Shown here: piece after piece, positions 61,957 to 64,000 of the stretch | How positions within the stretch are numbered: position 1 is the first letter of the stretch | Layout: every line of letters starts with the position of its first letter | Assembly: GCA_000827265.1 (NCBI GenBank) | Contig: KN834755.1 | Location: 124,001-188,000, forward strand | Reading direction: 5' to 3' | Source of the DNA: Collybiopsis luxurians FD-317 M1 | Lineage: Eukaryota > Basidiomycota > Agaricomycetes > Agaricales > Omphalotaceae | Length of the DNA stretch: 64,000 bases | The notes under the pieces: model-generated | What the model saw: the letters and a program-made list of their open reading frames with translations, nothing else | Database searches by the model: none | Told to the model about the DNA's origin: nothing | Program-made: the position numbers and the translations under genes

Positions 61957-63440
61957 TTAGGATGCAAAAGCCTCCTCCAGCAACTTAACTACCCTATACG
62001 AGCTCCCCCACGAACTTTGATATCCCGAGCCAGAATGACCATAATTGTGTATAAGCGAAACGCGCTTCTTCGTCTGCTCCGCACTGCTACTATCAATTTC
62101 TATATCCTGCGCCTCAATCCGAACCCCGCCATGTCGGGCTGGACGAAGTCCACAGCCCTCCTCAATAATGATGGGTTTGATCTTCTCCAGAAGATCGTCG
62201 CCTTCCATAGTTTTTGCTTCATCCGAGTCTGATCTCGTATTCGTAGTTGTCATGATGAGCGGATCGGTAGAGGGAGAGGACGACGAAACAAATTCGGGGC
62301 AAAGCTTTAAACCTCTTGTAAGGATGTCAAGCGTCGTTTCGGGGCGTGGAGTAGGATGGTAGTCGTTTGCGACTTTGATTCCCCCTATGACCACCTATAC
62401 GCATGAGTCGTCAGAAGCTATAAGGATTGCGGGTTCAATGAACAAAAGTCCACTCACGTCCCCGCTCCGTCTCGGAATGATATACGTCCAAAGGTCATCT
62501 CCACTACTGATCGTCCTTCCAAACCTTATCCAAGGCGCACGAAGCACCACCGTCTGCCCGCGAAGTGCATACACGTTCGAGTCCTCGACACCACCGAGAG
62601 TTCGTGCGCCGAGCCCTGTGCAGTTGACGATCGCATCAACTGGAGCGGGATTGGTGTCTTGGGCTTGTAGTAAGGAATTGACTTGCGTCTCGACGTCGCG
62701 GATATGATCTACGTGCCCTTGGATGACTTTTCCTCCGGATTTCTTGAGCCTCTCGAAGAGATATGGGAGGTAGACGGGAACATCGATAGTAAAGGTGGTC
62801 AGGGCGACACCAGACCGGACACCTTGGGCTCTAAGGTCTGGAGTAAGGGATTCCGGGGGAAGAACACGGAACTAGTGGGAAGGGATATCGAATGAAGGAC
62901 ATAATAAATCAAGAGCGCAGCTCACGTTGGGATACCACTTCAAACGATGCTCCTCTCCTTCTGGTATTTCAACCTGATAATACTCGACCTGCTCTAACCT
63001 TAGGAAACACTTCTCCGCCTCACTTCCCGGTTCCGATAAAGCCCACATCGTTTTGAACGTCTCTTGGTCAATAGCAAGCTGTTCGGGATGTTCAAAAGAG
63101 TTGGTGGCAGAATTTCCATCGGCTGCGGAGAAACCTATATCGATCAACATCTCCTCGTAAGATTCAGCGATTGAAGGATCGATGATGGCTTTACCTGTAC
63201 CGGTGGCATGAGATACATGATGTGCGCCTGCCCAGTGGCTAGTATAACCAATGGACTTTGGATCGTTGGGCAGCTGTGAGGCGAGGACAGTTACATTGTA
63301 TTTGGTCTTTTCAAGGATGGAAATTGCTGTAGTTAGACCAGCTACCCCTGTACATCCAAGGATTATCAGTGCGCTAGACCAATTGTTGGGGAATGTAAAG
63401 TTTCACCTGCTCCCAATACTACGACGTGCTTTGAGCTCAT
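61957..63440 (-). CDS. D-amino-acid oxidase-like FAD enzyme
   Basis: Starts MSSKHVVVLGAG with an intron inside the FAD dinucleotide motif (GAG|VAGLTTAISI), then YTSHWAGAHHVSH, FERLKKSGGKVIQGHV, VDAIVNCTGLGARTLGGVED and LRGQTVVLRAPW. The last exon has GGIKVANDYHPTPRPETT, GCGLRPARHGGVRIE (substrate Arg region of DAOs) and LIHNYGHSGSGYQSSWG, the D-amino-acid oxidase signature. These enzymes deaminate D-amino acids to keto acids, ammonia and H2O2, normally in peroxisomes. The C-terminus ends EEAFAS and lacks an SKL-type PTS1, so localisation is open. It shares a ~340-bp divergent promoter region with the gene at 63780. D-Asp versus neutral D-amino acid preference cannot be told. Confidence 0.92.
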
Positions 63441-63779
63441 TGTGGTAAGTCGCGTTCAAAGAACAAATCTCGAAATTGCTGTAGATTTATATCGCTGTCA
63501 AGTCACTGAATACGGATGCGGTCATACGGAATTCTGGCTCCGGAATTTCAACGGAATGCCTGTGGAACTCCGTGGATCCACAAGGTCTAAGTAGAGCTCG
63601 AATTGAGACCCAAGCCCGCAAAAAAAGATTTTAAAAAGGTTGAATTCTGAGTCCAACGGTGAGGTTGAGGCATATACTGTGTGCAATGATCGCGTTCAAA
63701 AAGCCACGTGACGATAGTCCAACTTTTGTTTCGCGACTTCCATCGTGTCGGTCGACCTCAGCCAAACCTCAGCGCTGGC
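63441..63779. promoter_or_regulatory. Divergent intergenic region
   Basis: 339 bp between the start codons of the D-amino-acid oxidase-like gene (-) and the plus-strand gene at 63780. No clear TATA box; it presumably holds both promoters. I see no recognisable motif repeats. Confidence 0.4.
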
Positions 63780-64000
63780 ATGTTTATGCCCTTCAAACCG
63801 CGAGTCAAGGTCGACACTGTTGTAATCAATGAACGGCTTCGGTCATGTTATGGTGTGACAGCATCGCAGGTCTCTGAAGTTCAGGAGATACTAGAGTTGT
63901 CCAAGCAGGATCGTGCGGACTATGAAAAGGAAATGAATCGCCTGCAGAGTGTCTACAAAACAGAGCTTGAACGTCTTCGAGCCGTCTATGAACAAGATCT
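63780..64000 (+). CDS. N-terminal part of a coiled-coil protein (runs off the window)
   Basis: ATG at 63780 opens a frame that is uninterrupted to the window end (73 codons). After MFMPFKPRVKVDT it becomes strongly heptad-like and charged (VSEVQEILELSKQDRADY, RLQSVYKTELERLRAVY). Such N-terminal coiled coils precede F-box or other domains in many mushroom proteins, but the domain that would identify it lies outside the window. Start choice: first ATG after a non-coding leader; MP at 63786 is an alternative. Confidence 0.6.
   Translation, partial: MFMPFKPRVKVDTVVINERLRSCYGVTASQVSEVQEILELSKQDRADYEKEMNRLQSVYKTELERLRAVYEQD

Overview
The window looks like nuclear DNA of a mushroom-forming basidiomycete (Agaricomycetes). 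Genes are cut by many 45-65 bp GT-AG introns, and several families typical of that class are present: DUF6533 and DUF6535 membrane proteins, a Crinkler/RHS-like NTPase, GPI-type secreted GMC and arylsulfotransferase proteins, multi-intron P450s and a Zn2Cys6 gene. No bacterial, viral or CRISPR features were seen. Functional names rest on motifs and remembered family architecture; no database search was possible.

Layout. 0-3.4 kb: gene-poor, with one 100-aa coiled-coil gene and a pair of related exon-end relics. 3.4-6.5 kb: a scrambled, intron-retaining pseudo-locus made of pieces of MON2 and a P450, with an internal inversion and a 941-bp foldback transposon. 6.6-8.6 kb: a frameshifted Crinkler/RHS-like gene. 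9.1-11.5 kb: an intact P450 (-), flanked by ~280-bp inverted repeats. 12.3-14.7 kb: a 682-aa Zn2Cys6 gene (+), convergent with MON2 (-, 14.8-21.1 kb, 11 exons, 1,925 aa, modelled exon by exon here). 21.1-34.5 kb: an AT-richer, transposon-rich block with two multi-TM protein genes and a DUF6535-ankyrin fusion gene inactivated by a hAT-type MITE, nonsense codons and a frameshift. 34.5-42.6 kb: a gene remnant, a GPI-type GMC oxidoreductase and a ~465-bp tandem repeat. 42.6-49.2 kb: two nearly identical arylsulfotransferase-like genes in tandem; one upstream region carries a Tc1/mariner-type MITE and the other has the empty site. 50.5-55.9 kb: two tandem P450s related to the one at 9-11.5 kb. 56.3-58.6 kb: a GTR2 pseudogene fragment and a partly decayed F-box gene. 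59.65-64 kb: GTR2, an intron-containing tRNA-Lys(CTT), a D-amino-acid-oxidase-like gene and the start of a coiled-coil protein that leaves the window.

Housekeeping genes (MON2 in late-Golgi/endosome trafficking, GTR2 in TORC1 nutrient signalling, tRNA-Lys) sit among fast-turnover accessory genes. P450s, GMC oxidase and arylsulfotransferases suggest secreted or secondary oxidative metabolism, but nothing ties them into one pathway or cluster.

The strongest message is genome dynamics. Segmental DNA copies of MON2, P450 and GTR2 are being shuffled, inverted and deleted, and at least five non-autonomous DNA transposons can be delimited, three of them with target-site duplications readable directly (two 8-bp, one TA). 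I did not find a convincing new multi-gene system; the DUF6535-ankyrin architecture and the scrambled MON2/P450 locus are the items most worth pursuing.
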